Assembly (NCBI RefSeq): GCF_002831565.1
Contig: NZ_CP025096.1
Coordinates: 682,001-746,000, forward strand
Source: Spirosoma pollinicola
Lineage (GTDB): Bacteria > Bacteroidota > Bacteroidia > Cytophagales > Spirosomataceae
Direction of reading: 5' to 3'
Length of the DNA stretch: 64,000 nt
A program made the position numbers and the translations under genes. The first letter of the stretch is position 1. Each line of letters starts with the position of its first letter. This document shows, one piece after another, positions 43,199 to 52,752 of the stretch. Below the pieces are notes generated by a model that had not been told where the DNA came from, did no database searches, and was given only the letters and a program-made list of their open reading frames with translations.

Positions 43199-45415
43199 AT
43201 GAAAAACGTGCTACTGGGTTTCCTGCTGGCCCTGTTTCCCTTCACACTTATTGCTCAGAAACCCGTGCCGGTCAAACCGCGCATTCTTATTAGCACCGAT
43301 ATTGGCGGCACAGACCCCGACGATAATCAGTCAATGACCCATTTCCTGATGTACTGTAACCGGTTTGAAACAGAAGGACTTGTTTCATCTCCCTCCTATG
43401 GTTATGGTACGAAGCAGCATATTCTGAACATGATTGACCTCTACAAGAGCGATCTTCCCAAACTGAGCCAACATCAGAACAACTATCCTAAACCTGATGC
43501 CTTGCGGGCCGTGTGTAAACAGGGGCGACAGGGTGCGGCTCCCTTTAAAGGCTATACCACAGCCACCGAAGGGTCGGACTGGATCATACACTGTGCCCAT
43601 AAAAAAAGCGAACAGCCTTTGTGGGTGCTTGTTTGGGGTGGGTTGGAAGATCTGGCACAGGCGCTGCACGACGACTCTTCGATCCAGACCAAAATCAAGG
43701 TTTACTGGATTGGTGGACCTAATAAAAAGTGGAGTGCAAATGCCTATGCGTATATCGCACAGAACTTTCCGAACCTGTGGTTTATCGAAGCGAATGGATC
43801 GTACAACGGCTTCTTTTCGACGAATGGCTTACCTGATAGCCTCAGTAACAGCAACTATTACGACCGATATATACGCGCTGCCGGTCAGTTGGGGAAAGAT
43901 TTCAAGAACTATTATAAGGGCAATATCAAGATGGGCGACACCCCTTCATTGCTCTATATGATGGATGGCAATCCAAACGACCCGCTCAAAGAAAGCTGGG
44001 GCGGTAGTTTTGAAAAAATTAACCACAGTCCACGAACCCGGTTTACCCGCAACACCACACTTGCCGATACAGTCGGTGTATATTCGGTAATGGAGTTTCA
44101 CCTCAAAGGGCCCAAAATCAATATTCGGGCTGATTCTGCCTGCATTACAATGACCGTTCAGGCCCAGATTGGTGAGCAGAAATGGCCGGGTTATTACCTG
44201 GGCAATGGCAACTACGCAATCAAGTATGTTCCCAAACAGACTGAAACACTGACCTATACGATCAGCTCACCGATTCCAGGCTTCCCTCCACAGAGCGGTA
44301 AATTTGTTGTAAACAACACCTGGCCGGGCAAACGCAGTACCAATGATTTTGTGTTAGGTACGCACTGGTACTCCGATCGGAAAGACTTATCGCTTTTTGA
44401 TGACAGACAACAAGGCGGCAAAACGGTACTCAAATGGCGTAGTGCCGTGTTGCTGGACTGGGCAAGGCGTTGGGCATGGTTGTATGATGCCCAACTTAAA
44501 CCAACTGGTGGCCGGGATACGTCATTTACCGTAAAAGGCTCTTACCTGCGTGAAAAGAAAAATTACCCAGACATCAGCCTGGCCGATTCAACGTTGCCAG
44601 CGGGAATCCGTGTTGACAAAGCGATTACATACAGCAAACCCATTGCAGGAAGAGAACTTAAACTTGATGTCTTTGCACAGCCCGTTGTTTCCGGAAAAGC
44701 TCGTCCGGCTATTGTCATGATTCACGGGGGAGGCTGGCGTTCGGGCGATCGGTCGCATAATAACACGCTGGCTGGTCAACTGGCCGCCAAAGGTTTTGTG
44801 GCCGTTCCGGTCGAATACCGCTTGTCAACAGAAGCCTTATACCCGGCCGCTGTACATGATATTAAAGCGGCCATTCGCTGGGTGCAGGCCAATGCGAAGA
44901 AATACGGCGTTGACCCCAACCGAATGGTCGTACTGGGTTTTTCGGCAGGGGGACAGTTGGCCGCGCTGGTAGGCACCACCAACGGGCAGGCAACATTTGA
45001 CGGGACAGGCGGTAACGCTCGTTATTCGAGCGCTGTACAGGCTATTGTCGATATTGACGGGGTATTGGCGTTTATCCATCCGGAATCGGGCGAAGGCGAT
45101 GACTCGAAGTCGATATCGGCAGCTACCTACTGGTTCGGCTATTCCAAAACGAAGCGGCCCGATTTATGGCAGGAAGCATCAGCACTTAACCATATTGACA
45201 AGCATACGCCCCCAATTTTATTCCTGAATAGTTCTGTTGAACGTATGCACGGCGGACGCGACGATTTGATAAAAAAACTCAATAATTTCGGTATCTATTC
45301 CGAGGTACACACCTTTCCCGATGCACCCCATACATTCATGTTTTTTAACCCCTGGTTTACACCAACCCTGACGTATATCACAAATTTCCTGAACAAGGTC
45401 CTGCCTGCAAAATAA
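43199..45415 (+). CDS. Exported DUF1593 nucleoside-hydrolase-like protein fused to an alpha/beta-hydrolase esterase
   Basis: A 738-residue protein with a signal peptide (LLGFLLALFPFTLIAQ). The first part (to about 440) is a DUF1593-type domain with a nucleoside-hydrolase-like start, ILISTDIGGTDPDDNQSM, where the Asp cluster would bind calcium, and later WVLVWGGLEDLAQAL. From about residue 460 comes a BD-FAE/esterase-lipase domain: oxyanion motif VMIHGGGWRSGD, nucleophile VLGFSAGGQLAAL, and a terminal His in FPDAPHTFMF. It is probably a periplasmic enzyme acting on plant-type glycans or esters. The fusion makes both activities available on one chain. Confidence 0.82.
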   Translation: MKNVLLGFLLALFPFTLIAQKPVPVKPRILISTDIGGTDPDDNQSMTHFLMYCNRFETEGLVSSPSYGYGTKQHILNMIDLYKSDLPKLSQHQNNYPKPDALRAVCKQGRQGAAPFKGYTTATEGSDWIIHCAHKKSEQPLWVLVWGGLEDLAQALHDDSSIQTKIKVYWIGGPNKKWSANAYAYIAQNFPNLWFIEANGSYNGFFSTNGLPDSLSNSNYYDRYIRAAGQLGKDFKNYYKGNIKMGDTPSLLYMMDGNPNDPLKESWGGSFEKINHSPRTRFTRNTTLADTVGVYSVMEFHLKGPKINIRADSACITMTVQAQIGEQKWPGYYLGNGNYAIKYVPKQTETLTYTISSPIPGFPPQSGKFVVNNTWPGKRSTNDFVLGTHWYSDRKDLSLFDDRQQGGKTVLKWRSAVLLDWARRWAWLYDAQLKPTGGRDTSFTVKGSYLREKKNYPDISLADSTLPAGIRVDKAITYSKPIAGRELKLDVFAQPVVSGKARPAIVMIHGGGWRSGDRSHNNTLAGQLAAKGFVAVPVEYRLSTEALYPAAVHDIKAAIRWVQANAKKYGVDPNRMVVLGFSAGGQLAALVGTTNGQATFDGTGGNARYSSAVQAIVDIDGVLAFIHPESGEGDDSKSISAATYWFGYSKTKRPDLWQEASALNHIDKHTPPILFLNSSVERMHGGRDDLIKKLNNFGIYSEVHTFPDAPHTFMFFNPWFTPTLTYITNFLNKVLPAK

Positions 45416-45478
45416 ATGGTCTATGATGGCTCAGCAGTGAATTATTGAAGCTGTTTTAGGGTATGTTTCCGAACGAGC

Positions 45479-45563
45479 TTTTGTCATCCCGACGAAGGAG
45501 GGATCTTCGGTAGTAGTGTTTTTTGTTCCTACCGAAGATCCCTCCTTCCTCGGGATGACAAAA
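45479..45563. repeat. Near-perfect 35-bp palindromic repeat
   Basis: The arms 45479-45513 and 45529-45563 match except at one or two bases (core TCATCCCGA, GAAGGAGGGATCTTCGGTAG) around a 15-base loop. This type of 'GTCATCCCG...GGGATCTT' palindrome looks like dispersed intergenic repeats of Bacteroidota. It lies between convergent genes. Confidence 0.8.
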
Positions 45564-45646
45564 ACCACTTATTACCAACTCATTTATGAAAGTTTAAACA
45601 GCTTCGTAGAGAAATGAGCCTTAATTGATCATTTTCCTATTCAACT

Positions 45647-45691
45647 AATGCAGTCAGCCCCAAATTCAGTGAATTTGGGGCTGACTGCATT
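45647..45691. terminator. Perfect 21-bp hairpin ending the efflux operon
   Basis: The arms 45647-45667 and 45671-45691 (AATGCAGTCAGCCCCAAATT and complement) leave a 3-base loop. It lies 21 bases past the leftward stop at 45712 and likely acts for both converging transcripts. Confidence 0.75.
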
Positions 45692-45711
45692 TTCCTTATA
45701 TGTTCACGTAG

Positions 45712-47145
45712 TTACCGCCAACCGCCACCCAAAGCCCGGTACGTATTAACCTGGGCATTTAGTTGCTGCACTCTGGTATCGATCAGTTCCATTCTGGCTT
45801 CCAGCACATCGCGCTGGGTGAGCAGAACTTCCATATAATCGGCTCTGGCAGAGGTAAATAACTTGAGCGATATACCGGTCGACTGCGTCAATGCCTGTAC
45901 CTGGTTGTTTTTCTGGACGTACTTTTGACTCAGGTTATCCATGTTAGACAACTGATTGGCCACCTCGATATACGCATTCAGCACCGTTTTTTCGTAGTTA
46001 TAAACAGCCTGTATTTGCTTTGAATTGGCGCTTTTATAGGCTGCCGTGATAGCATTCTTATTAACCACCGGCCCGGCAATACCCCCTAACAGCGAAGCAG
46101 CCAATGATTCAGGCGCGTTTAGCAGATACAGCGGATTGTAAGACATGAATCCTAAAAAGGCCGAGATATTAAGCGAAGGGTAAAAATTTGCCCTGGCCAC
46201 GATTACATCCAGTTTGGCAGCTTCCAGGTTTAATTCAGCCTGTTTAATGTCTGGCCGATTCGCTAATAACTGCGTTGGCAGACCTGGGTTAACTTTAGTA
46301 GGGGTTAACTCGCCAAAACCCTGCGAATTCCGTTGGACATGTTGCGGGAACCGACCCACCAGAAAGTTAATCCGGTTTTCCGTTTCAACAATACGCTGCT
46401 GAATTTCAAATTGAAGACTTTGCGTTTTGTATACTTCGGCCTCAAACCGGCGAACGGCCAGTTCGGTTACTTTGGCGGCCTCTTTCTCCTGCTTTGTAAT
46501 ATTCAGGGCGTTATTCAGTATGACAATATTATTCTGAATAATACTCAGTTGGTTATCATACGCCATCAACTCGTAATAGTTAGTGGCGATTTCGGCGACC
46601 AGATTCGTAACCTGGAAGTTTTTTCCTTCAATAGAGGCCAGATAACTGTATACAGCTGATTTTTTAGAGTTCCGCAGCTTGCGCCAGATATCCACCTCCC
46701 AACTGACAGTTGGACCAAAATACAGATTTGGCAAAATAGTAGGTGTTTTTACACCCGGTCTTATTTCCGTGTAATCATCAGCGGCTCCCTGGCTGGTGTA
46801 ACGCGACACCTTGTCGATCCCAGCCCCCCCGCCAAGACTAACGAAGGGTTTATAGGCCCCCGCTCTGGCTAACACCTCATTATTGGAAACCTGAATTTCC
46901 TGTAACGTGATATTCAGCTCCTGGTTGTTATACAAAGCCGAGTCAATAAGGGTAGCCAGATTGGAATCGGTAAAATAGGCCCTCCAGGTAGCTTGTGCCG
47001 AGTTTGTTGAGTCCTGCGAGTTGTAGAAACTCACAGGGACTGATTTATTCTCTGTTTTCTGAACCAGGCGCGGCACGTTGCAGGCGGCATTAAGCCCCAC
47101 CATCAGCGTGATACCAGCCCAATTAATGATTTTTCTATTGCTCAT
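45712..47145 (-). CDS. RND efflux system outer membrane lipoprotein (NodT/OprM type)
   Basis: From the ATG at 47145 (MSNRKIINWAGITLMVGLNA then AC) the protein is 477 residues with a lipoprotein signal. It has the two-repeat outer-membrane-factor organisation: PFVSLGGGAGIDK, then GPTVSWEVDIWRKLRNSKKS, and in the second repeat LLANRPDIKQAELNLEAA with RANFYPSLNIS. These trimeric tunnels connect RND pumps to the outside. The start overlaps the end of the RND permease gene by 11 bases, so it is translated with it. Confidence 0.92.
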   Translation of the reverse strand: MSNRKIINWAGITLMVGLNAACNVPRLVQKTENKSVPVSFYNSQDSTNSAQATWRAYFTDSNLATLIDSALYNNQELNITLQEIQVSNNEVLARAGAYKPFVSLGGGAGIDKVSRYTSQGAADDYTEIRPGVKTPTILPNLYFGPTVSWEVDIWRKLRNSKKSAVYSYLASIEGKNFQVTNLVAEIATNYYELMAYDNQLSIIQNNIVILNNALNITKQEKEAAKVTELAVRRFEAEVYKTQSLQFEIQQRIVETENRINFLVGRFPQHVQRNSQGFGELTPTKVNPGLPTQLLANRPDIKQAELNLEAAKLDVIVARANFYPSLNISAFLGFMSYNPLYLLNAPESLAASLLGGIAGPVVNKNAITAAYKSANSKQIQAVYNYEKTVLNAYIEVANQLSNMDNLSQKYVQKNNQVQALTQSTGISLKLFTSARADYMEVLLTQRDVLEARMELIDTRVQQLNAQVNTYRALGGGWR

Positions 47146-50100
47146 CGACTTCAATTTCTTCTGGTTGTGGAAAAATATCAACTGAGTGAACCAGATTTTC
47201 GGTTAGCGAATCAGCTTCTTCGTCTTTAATCATCTTCCGACCATCTGCCAGACTACCAAATATGTAGTACAGTCCGGGGATGATGATGACCCCGAAAATG
47301 GTACCGAACAACATACCACCCATGGCAGAGGCACCAATGGTACGGTTACCGATAGCGCCTGCACCCGATGCACTGATCAACGGAATCAGACCGGCCACGA
47401 AGGCGAACGAGGTCATCAGGATCGGACGGAAACGAACTCTGGCCCCTTCAATAGCTGCATTCAGGATCGTATCACCCTGTTGTCGCTTTTGAACGGCAAA
47501 CTCCACGATCAGTACGGCATTTTTACCCAACAGACCTACCAGCATAATAAGACCGATCTGGGCATAGATGTTGTTTTCCAGCCCCATCAGCTTCAGTAGC
47601 AGGAACGACCCGAATATCCCAACCGGTAACGAGAACACTACGGCCAGCGGAATGATGAAACTTTCGTACTGGGCGGCAAGCACCATGTAAACGAAGGCCA
47701 ACACGATCAGGAACACATACAGCGATTCGTTTCCGCGAATGGATTCGTCATACGACAAGCCTTCGAAAGCGATATCGTAACCTCTTGGCAGAGTTTTTTT
47801 GGCAACTTCCCGGATGGCCTGAATAGCATCTGCCGTCGTATATCCTTTAGCCGGTAGGCCCTGAATAGCCGCTGAGTTGTACAAATTGAATCGGGTAATT
47901 TCGTTTGGTCCCTGTCCTTTTTTAAGCCTCATGAAGGCCGAATAAGGCACCATTTCTCCCGCGTCGTTTTTAACAAACAGCTTTAGAAGATCAGATGGGA
48001 GCCTCCTGAATTTAGGATCGGCCTGCACATACACTTTAAAAAACTGGTTATACTTTGTGAACCCCTGTTCGTAAGTACTACCAATCATGATGTTCAGGTT
48101 ATCCATCGCTTTCCCGATAGACACGCCTTTTTGCATGGCCAGGTTATTGTCGATCTCCAGTTCGTATTGCGGATAGTTCGCGGCAAAGAAGGTAAACAAG
48201 CCGGTTAGCTCTTTACGTTTGCCCAAATTTTGCATGAACTCCTTGTTGATCTTATCGAACTCACGGTAGTCCGTATCGGTCGTTTTGTCCAGCAAGCGCA
48301 TGGAAAAACCGCCCGATGTACCAAAGCCTGGGATAGCCGGTGGTTCGAAAAATTCAACGACCGCGCCAAGACCTCTCGTTTTTCCTTCCAGTTCTTCCAT
48401 GATCTCCTTCACGTTCTTGTCACGATCTCCCCAGGGCTTGAGGTTGATCAGACACGTACCGGCATTGGACCCACGACCTTCGGTCATGATCTCGTAACCA
48501 GCCAGAGAAGATACCGATTCGATACCCGGAACTTCTTCGCAAATTTTCTGAAGCCGTCGGGAAACCTCGTTCGTTTTTTCGAGGGTAGAGCCCGGTGGCG
48601 TCTGGATGATGGCGTAAATCGTACTCTGATCTTCGTTCGGAATAAAGCCTGCCGGTAAAATTTTATTCACCAGTACTATTCCCGCGCAAAAGCCAATTAA
48701 GATGGCGAACGTAACAAATCGACGGCTGACAATTAATTTCAACAAGCCCACATACCAGCCGGTCATTGTATCGAAACCCTGGTTGAACTTATCCAGCGTT
48801 CGGGTTAATACGTTTTTCTTTGGCGGATGTCCATTATGATTTTTCAGCAACATGGCGCACAAAACAGGCGTCAGTGTCAGGGCGATCAGGGCCGAAATCA
48901 CAATGGAGCTAGCCATCGTAATCGAGAACTGGCGATAGAATGTACCAACCGGTCCCGACATGAAGGAAATCGGCAGGAACACCGATACCATCACCAGGGT
49001 AATGGCGATAATGGCCCCGCTAATCTCACCAAGCACTTTTCGAACCGCATTAAACGGGGTTATATGCGGCTCCTCTTCCATTTTGGCATGGACGGCCTCC
49101 ACCACCACAATCGCATCATCGACCACAATACCAATGGCCAGCACCAGGGCAAAGAGCGTAATTAAGTTGATGGAGAGCCCAAACGCCTGGATGACAAAGA
49201 ACGCTCCGACCAGCGATACCGGAACCGCGAGAATCGGAATGAGCGTAGAACGCCAGTCGCCCAGAAAGATGAATACAACGAAGGCTACCAGAAAAAACGC
49301 ATCCCGCAACGTATCAATTACCTGCTCGATCGAGGCATCCAGGAAGTTAGAAACGTCATAGCTGATCTTATAATCAACCCCCGGAGGAAAGGAAGTTTTC
49401 ATAACTTCCAGCTTCTTCTTCACCTCTTCAATAACATCGCTGGCATTACTGCCGTAGTTCTGCCGCAAGACAATAGCCGCCGACGGGTGACCATCCAGAT
49501 TAGAATAAATATCAAAGAACTCACTACCCAGTTCCACTCGGGCTATGTCCCTTAAGTGGATGCTTTCCCCTTGTGCATTAGCCCGGATAATGATTCCTTC
49601 ATACTCTTCCGGTTTGTTGTACCGGCCTTTATACGTAAGCACATATTCCAGCGATTGGGCTGCTATTCCGGAACTTTGACCGATCCGGCCTGGTCGACCA
49701 ATGATACTCTGCTCGCCAACGGCAGTCATCACTTCCTCCACGGAGATGTTGTAGGCCCGCATGCGTTCAGGGTCCAACCAAAGACGCATAGCATATCGCC
49801 GACTACCTAATATTTGCGCTCTGGCTATTCCTTTTGTCCGTTGGATTTCGGGGATCATTTTAACCGTAGCGTAGTTGAACAGGAATTTTTCGTCAATACT
49901 CTTTTGCTCGGAGTACAAGTTGACGTACATCAACATACTGGGCTGTACAGGCGAAATGATAACCCCTTCTCGCTGAACCAGTTCAGGCAAAAGCGGCATA
50001 ACCTGATCCACCCTTGTTTTTACCCGGATAACGGCAACATTGGGGTCGGTACCCGGTTCAAAAATAATACGGAGGGTGGCTTCACCGGCACTTGTAGCAT

Positions 50101-50341
50101 CGGTGGCAATATACCGCATATCCTGAACGCCATTGATGGCCTGTTCCAGCGTAATAAGCGTAGATTTTACTAGTACATCGGCACTGGCTCCGGGATAAGC
50201 AATGAATATATTTACCGTCGTCGGAGCAATATCGGGAAACTGCGATATAGGTAACTTTGTGATAGCCAGTACCCCGATAAAGACAATCATGACCGATATC
50301 ACGATAGCGAATACAGGTCTGCGTATGAATTTACTGAACAT
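47135..50341 (-). CDS. RND multidrug efflux permease (HAE1/AcrB family)
   Basis: A 1068-residue inner membrane pump subunit with the 12-segment AcrB layout. The N-terminus is MFSKFIRRPVFAIVISVMIV. The proton-relay acidic pair is in AIGIVVDDAIVVVEAVHAKM, the conserved lysine is in GLLGKNAVLIVEFAVQ, and the porter domains show GTDPNVAVIRVKTRVDQVMP. The family exports hydrophobic drugs, bile salts or solvents using proton motive force. It is the second gene of the adaptor-permease-OMF operon; the substrate is unknown. Confidence 0.95.
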   Translation of the reverse strand: MFSKFIRRPVFAIVISVMIVFIGVLAITKLPISQFPDIAPTTVNIFIAYPGASADVLVKSTLITLEQAINGVQDMRYIATDATSAGEATLRIIFEPGTDPNVAVIRVKTRVDQVMPLLPELVQREGVIISPVQPSMLMYVNLYSEQKSIDEKFLFNYATVKMIPEIQRTKGIARAQILGSRRYAMRLWLDPERMRAYNISVEEVMTAVGEQSIIGRPGRIGQSSGIAAQSLEYVLTYKGRYNKPEEYEGIIIRANAQGESIHLRDIARVELGSEFFDIYSNLDGHPSAAIVLRQNYGSNASDVIEEVKKKLEVMKTSFPPGVDYKISYDVSNFLDASIEQVIDTLRDAFFLVAFVVFIFLGDWRSTLIPILAVPVSLVGAFFVIQAFGLSINLITLFALVLAIGIVVDDAIVVVEAVHAKMEEEPHITPFNAVRKVLGEISGAIIAITLVMVSVFLPISFMSGPVGTFYRQFSITMASSIVISALIALTLTPVLCAMLLKNHNGHPPKKNVLTRTLDKFNQGFDTMTGWYVGLLKLIVSRRFVTFAILIGFCAGIVLVNKILPAGFIPNEDQSTIYAIIQTPPGSTLEKTNEVSRRLQKICEEVPGIESVSSLAGYEIMTEGRGSNAGTCLINLKPWGDRDKNVKEIMEELEGKTRGLGAVVEFFEPPAIPGFGTSGGFSMRLLDKTTDTDYREFDKINKEFMQNLGKRKELTGLFTFFAANYPQYELEIDNNLAMQKGVSIGKAMDNLNIMIGSTYEQGFTKYNQFFKVYVQADPKFRRLPSDLLKLFVKNDAGEMVPYSAFMRLKKGQGPNEITRFNLYNSAAIQGLPAKGYTTADAIQAIREVAKKTLPRGYDIAFEGLSYDESIRGNESLYVFLIVLAFVYMVLAAQYESFIIPLAVVFSLPVGIFGSFLLLKLMGLENNIYAQIGLIMLVGLLGKNAVLIVEFAVQKRQQGDTILNAAIEGARVRFRPILMTSFAFVAGLIPLISASGAGAIGNRTIGASAMGGMLFGTIFGVIIIPGLYYIFGSLADGRKMIKDEEADSLTENLVHSVDIFPQPEEIEVDEQ

Positions 50342-50346
50342 ATCTT

Positions 50347-50519
50347 AATTGAAATGAATAATGAATGACTTAAAATGAATTAAAAATGTAGAATGAAGAA
50401 TGCATAATACATGAAGCGAAATGCATGTATGATAAATAAGAGACTGATTTACAGAGTAAAACTATTATTCACTCTACATTCTACAATATTCATTCTACAC
50501 TCTCCATTATTCATTCTTT
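50347..50519. repeat. Imperfect AT-rich inverted repeat between the adaptor and permease genes
   Basis: The left arm (about 50347-50406: GAAATGAATAATGAATG ... ATGTAGAATGAAGAATG) resembles the complement of the right arm (about 50463-50519: CTCTACATTCTAC ... CATTATTCATTC). It is a low-complexity palindromic intergenic element in the middle of the efflux operon and may tune relative expression. Confidence 0.5.
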
Positions 50520-51601
50520 TACTCAGCGTATAGCCCTAAATTCGAGATAACAGAATCAGGTTTTGCGAACTTGTAATGTATTTTTTCGTTTTCACGCACC
50601 TGACGTAAGCCTTCCAGCAAGATCTTGTCATCTTTAGTCAGACCGGAGCGAACAACGAAAATGTGCGGCATCTCTGCGGCTATCGTTATTTCTCTTGATC
50701 TTATCTTGTTATCCTTGTCCACTATGTAGACATACTTCTTTTCAAGCACCTCGAACGTGGCTTTTTGAGGAATAATCAGGGCGTTCTTAAGCGGCAATGT
50801 CATTTGAATATTGCCCGTTTCGCCGTGCCGTAATAGTCCGCTTGGATTTGGAAAAGTGGCCCGGAACGCAATGTTCCCCGTTTCGTTGTTGAAATCGGCT
50901 TCAATAGTTTGAACTACACCCGGATGGCCATAAACCCGCTGATTGGCCATGAGCAGGTTTACGCTACTCATGTTTTCTTCCTGCATATGGGTTTTGTAAT
51001 TCAGGTACTCAGCTTCTGGCACGTTGAAATACACCCACATTTTACTGTTGTCGGAGAGCGTGGTCAACAAGTCGCCTTCATTAACAAGGCTTCCCAACCG
51101 GACCTGAAAGTGGTCCATGATCCCGTCGAAGGGCGCTCTTACCTCTGTGAAGCCAAGGTGTATCTGAGCAACAGATACTTCTGCTTTTGCTTTATCCAGC
51201 TTGGCTTTGGCCAGAGCTAATTCGTTTTTCGAAACGATATTACTATCGGCCAGTAATTTTGTGTTTTTGAATTCGACGTCAACGTAATTGGCTTCGGCCT
51301 GGGCTTTCAGTAGTTCAGCCTGATACTGTATAGGCAGAATTTGAAACATAAGCTGCCCTTTTTTGACGTACTGCCCTTCGTCCACGAAAATTTTCTGCAG
51401 ATACCCCTTTTCCAGTGCTCTTATTTCGATGTGCTGGATAGACCGAATTTGAGATACGTAATCATTTGTGATTGTGGTATCTTTTTTCAGTGGGCTGGTC
51501 ACCAAATAGTTGACTTCTTCTTCCTTCTCTTCTTGTTTTTCAGCACAGCTTGTCAGGCCTAAGATGGCGCACAAGCTTACGAGCATCAGCAATCTATTCA
51601 T
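50519..51601 (-). CDS. RND efflux periplasmic adaptor (MFP) lipoprotein
   Basis: From the ATG at 51601 (MNRLLMLVSLCAILGLTSC) the protein is 361 residues with a lipoprotein signal. It has the adaptor layout: barrel-sandwich start RALEKGYLQKIFVDEGQYVK, helical hairpin (KAQAEANYVDVEFKNTKLL ... LALAKAKLDKAKAEVSVA), FTEVRAPFDGIMD, and beta-barrel SRLG-like turns. The family bridges the RND pump and outer membrane channel. It is the first gene of the efflux operon, 177 bases before the permease. Confidence 0.92.
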   Translation of the reverse strand: MNRLLMLVSLCAILGLTSCAEKQEEKEEEVNYLVTSPLKKDTTITNDYVSQIRSIQHIEIRALEKGYLQKIFVDEGQYVKKGQLMFQILPIQYQAELLKAQAEANYVDVEFKNTKLLADSNIVSKNELALAKAKLDKAKAEVSVAQIHLGFTEVRAPFDGIMDHFQVRLGSLVNEGDLLTTLSDNSKMWVYFNVPEAEYLNYKTHMQEENMSSVNLLMANQRVYGHPGVVQTIEADFNNETGNIAFRATFPNPSGLLRHGETGNIQMTLPLKNALIIPQKATFEVLEKKYVYIVDKDNKIRSREITIAAEMPHIFVVRSGLTKDDKILLEGLRQVRENEKIHYKFAKPDSVISNLGLYAE

Positions 51602-52044
51602 AACTATCCTATTTTTTATACGAAACCAATTTGGGCGGTATGCCATAAATCACGCTTAATTTATACTCAGGTTATTGGCGCCTTCGTCGCATTGAAGAAG
51701 GCCTTGCTGGTCAGAAAGAAGTCGAAGAGCTTAGTCGCCAATGGGCTTAGGATTTATTAATACAAAGGTATTTTACCCATAGGCGGGGTACATTAAAAAA
51801 AACTTAAGGACCGATTAGAAATTCTTTAAACAATTAGATTTATAGGATAATACCGGGGATTATACATGTTTTCGCAAATTTCATATCATTTACATTGTAC
51901 TATTTTAACAATAAATTGTTAAAAGATCAGTCTTAATAAGGCCAAATTAAAGGCCCATGAAATCAATATTAAAAGTGGATTAGAACTTTTTAATAGGTTT
52001 AAATGAAAGGCTTAAGTTGAGTAATTTGGCAGTGCTTAAACGTT
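51602..52044. other. Intergenic region between the efflux operon and the response regulator gene
   Basis: It is AT-rich. A short frame at about 51665-51748 would encode WRLRRIEEGLAGQKEVEEL without a start codon, possibly a gene remnant. No clear hairpin was seen. It must contain the divergent promoters. Confidence 0.5.
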
Positions 52045-52752
52045 ATGATCATGCGAATTTTAATTGTTGATGAAGATATAAAACTGGCATACTCTCTAAA
52101 ACACAGCCTTAAAGAGTATGGCTTTAGAGTATCCATAGCGCTGGATGGGGCCACCGCTCGTAAGCAGGTCGAGTTTGGTGGTGTCAATCTGGTTATACTG
52201 GAAACTAATTTGTCAGATATGAGCGGCTATGAGCTATGTCGTGACATCCGCGCTCATAATCATCAGCTCCCAATAATTATCCTTACCACTTACGGAACGA
52301 TTGAACATAAACTGGCCGGTTTTGACGCCGGGTCGGATGACTATATTGTCAAGCCTTTTGAGTTCAGGGAGTTGCTGGTCCGGATTAAAGCTAGTATCAA
52401 GCGCAGTTATCAATCCTATGAGCCTGGTTTAGGTGAGTCAACACTGTTAACAATGGCCGACTTAACACTGGATTTACGAACAAAGACTGTAAATCGGGCC
52501 GGTAATAAACAGATCAGTGTGACACCCCGTGAGTTTGCTATTCTGGAGTATTTCTTGCGCAATCAGGGAACGGTACTGAGCCGCGAAGAAATCGCAGAGA
52601 ATGTATGGGATATGCCTATCGATGCAGGTGCCAATCTGCTTAATGTATATATTAATTCGTTACGTAAAAAAATTGACAAGGATCACGATATAAAACTAAT
52701 TCACACCAGAAAGGGAATTGGTTTTGTAATGAAAGAATATACAAATGTCTGA
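52045..52752 (+). CDS. Orphan OmpR-family response regulator with Glu at the phospho-acceptor site
   Basis: A 235-residue protein. The receiver domain has the acidic pocket (LIVDEDIKLA, Asp9/Glu10), the Thr of IILTTYGT and the Lys of YIVKPFEFRELL. The site where a phosphorylatable Asp is expected reads VILETNLSDMSGYEL, with Glu53 (codon GAA) in place of Asp. The C-terminal winged helix is normal (VTPREFAILEYFLRNQG ... LLNVYINSLRKKIDK ... KGIGFVMKE). No histidine kinase is adjacent. Glu can mimic phospho-Asp in some regulators, so constitutive activity is possible. It may control the divergent efflux operon. Confidence 0.9.
   Translation: MIMRILIVDEDIKLAYSLKHSLKEYGFRVSIALDGATARKQVEFGGVNLVILETNLSDMSGYELCRDIRAHNHQLPIIILTTYGTIEHKLAGFDAGSDDYIVKPFEFRELLVRIKASIKRSYQSYEPGLGESTLLTMADLTLDLRTKTVNRAGNKQISVTPREFAILEYFLRNQGTVLSREEIAENVWDMPIDAGANLLNVYINSLRKKIDKDHDIKLIHTRKGIGFVMKEYTNV

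Noticed and set aside
48230..49361. Several open frames on the + strand across the RND permease gene
   Set aside because: They are antisense to a clearly conserved 1068-residue pump, have no protein-like motifs and arise from codon bias of the real gene.
51665..51748. Short leader peptide or gene before the efflux operon
   Set aside because: The frame has no start codon and an upstream in-frame stop; kept only as a possible remnant in the intergenic description.
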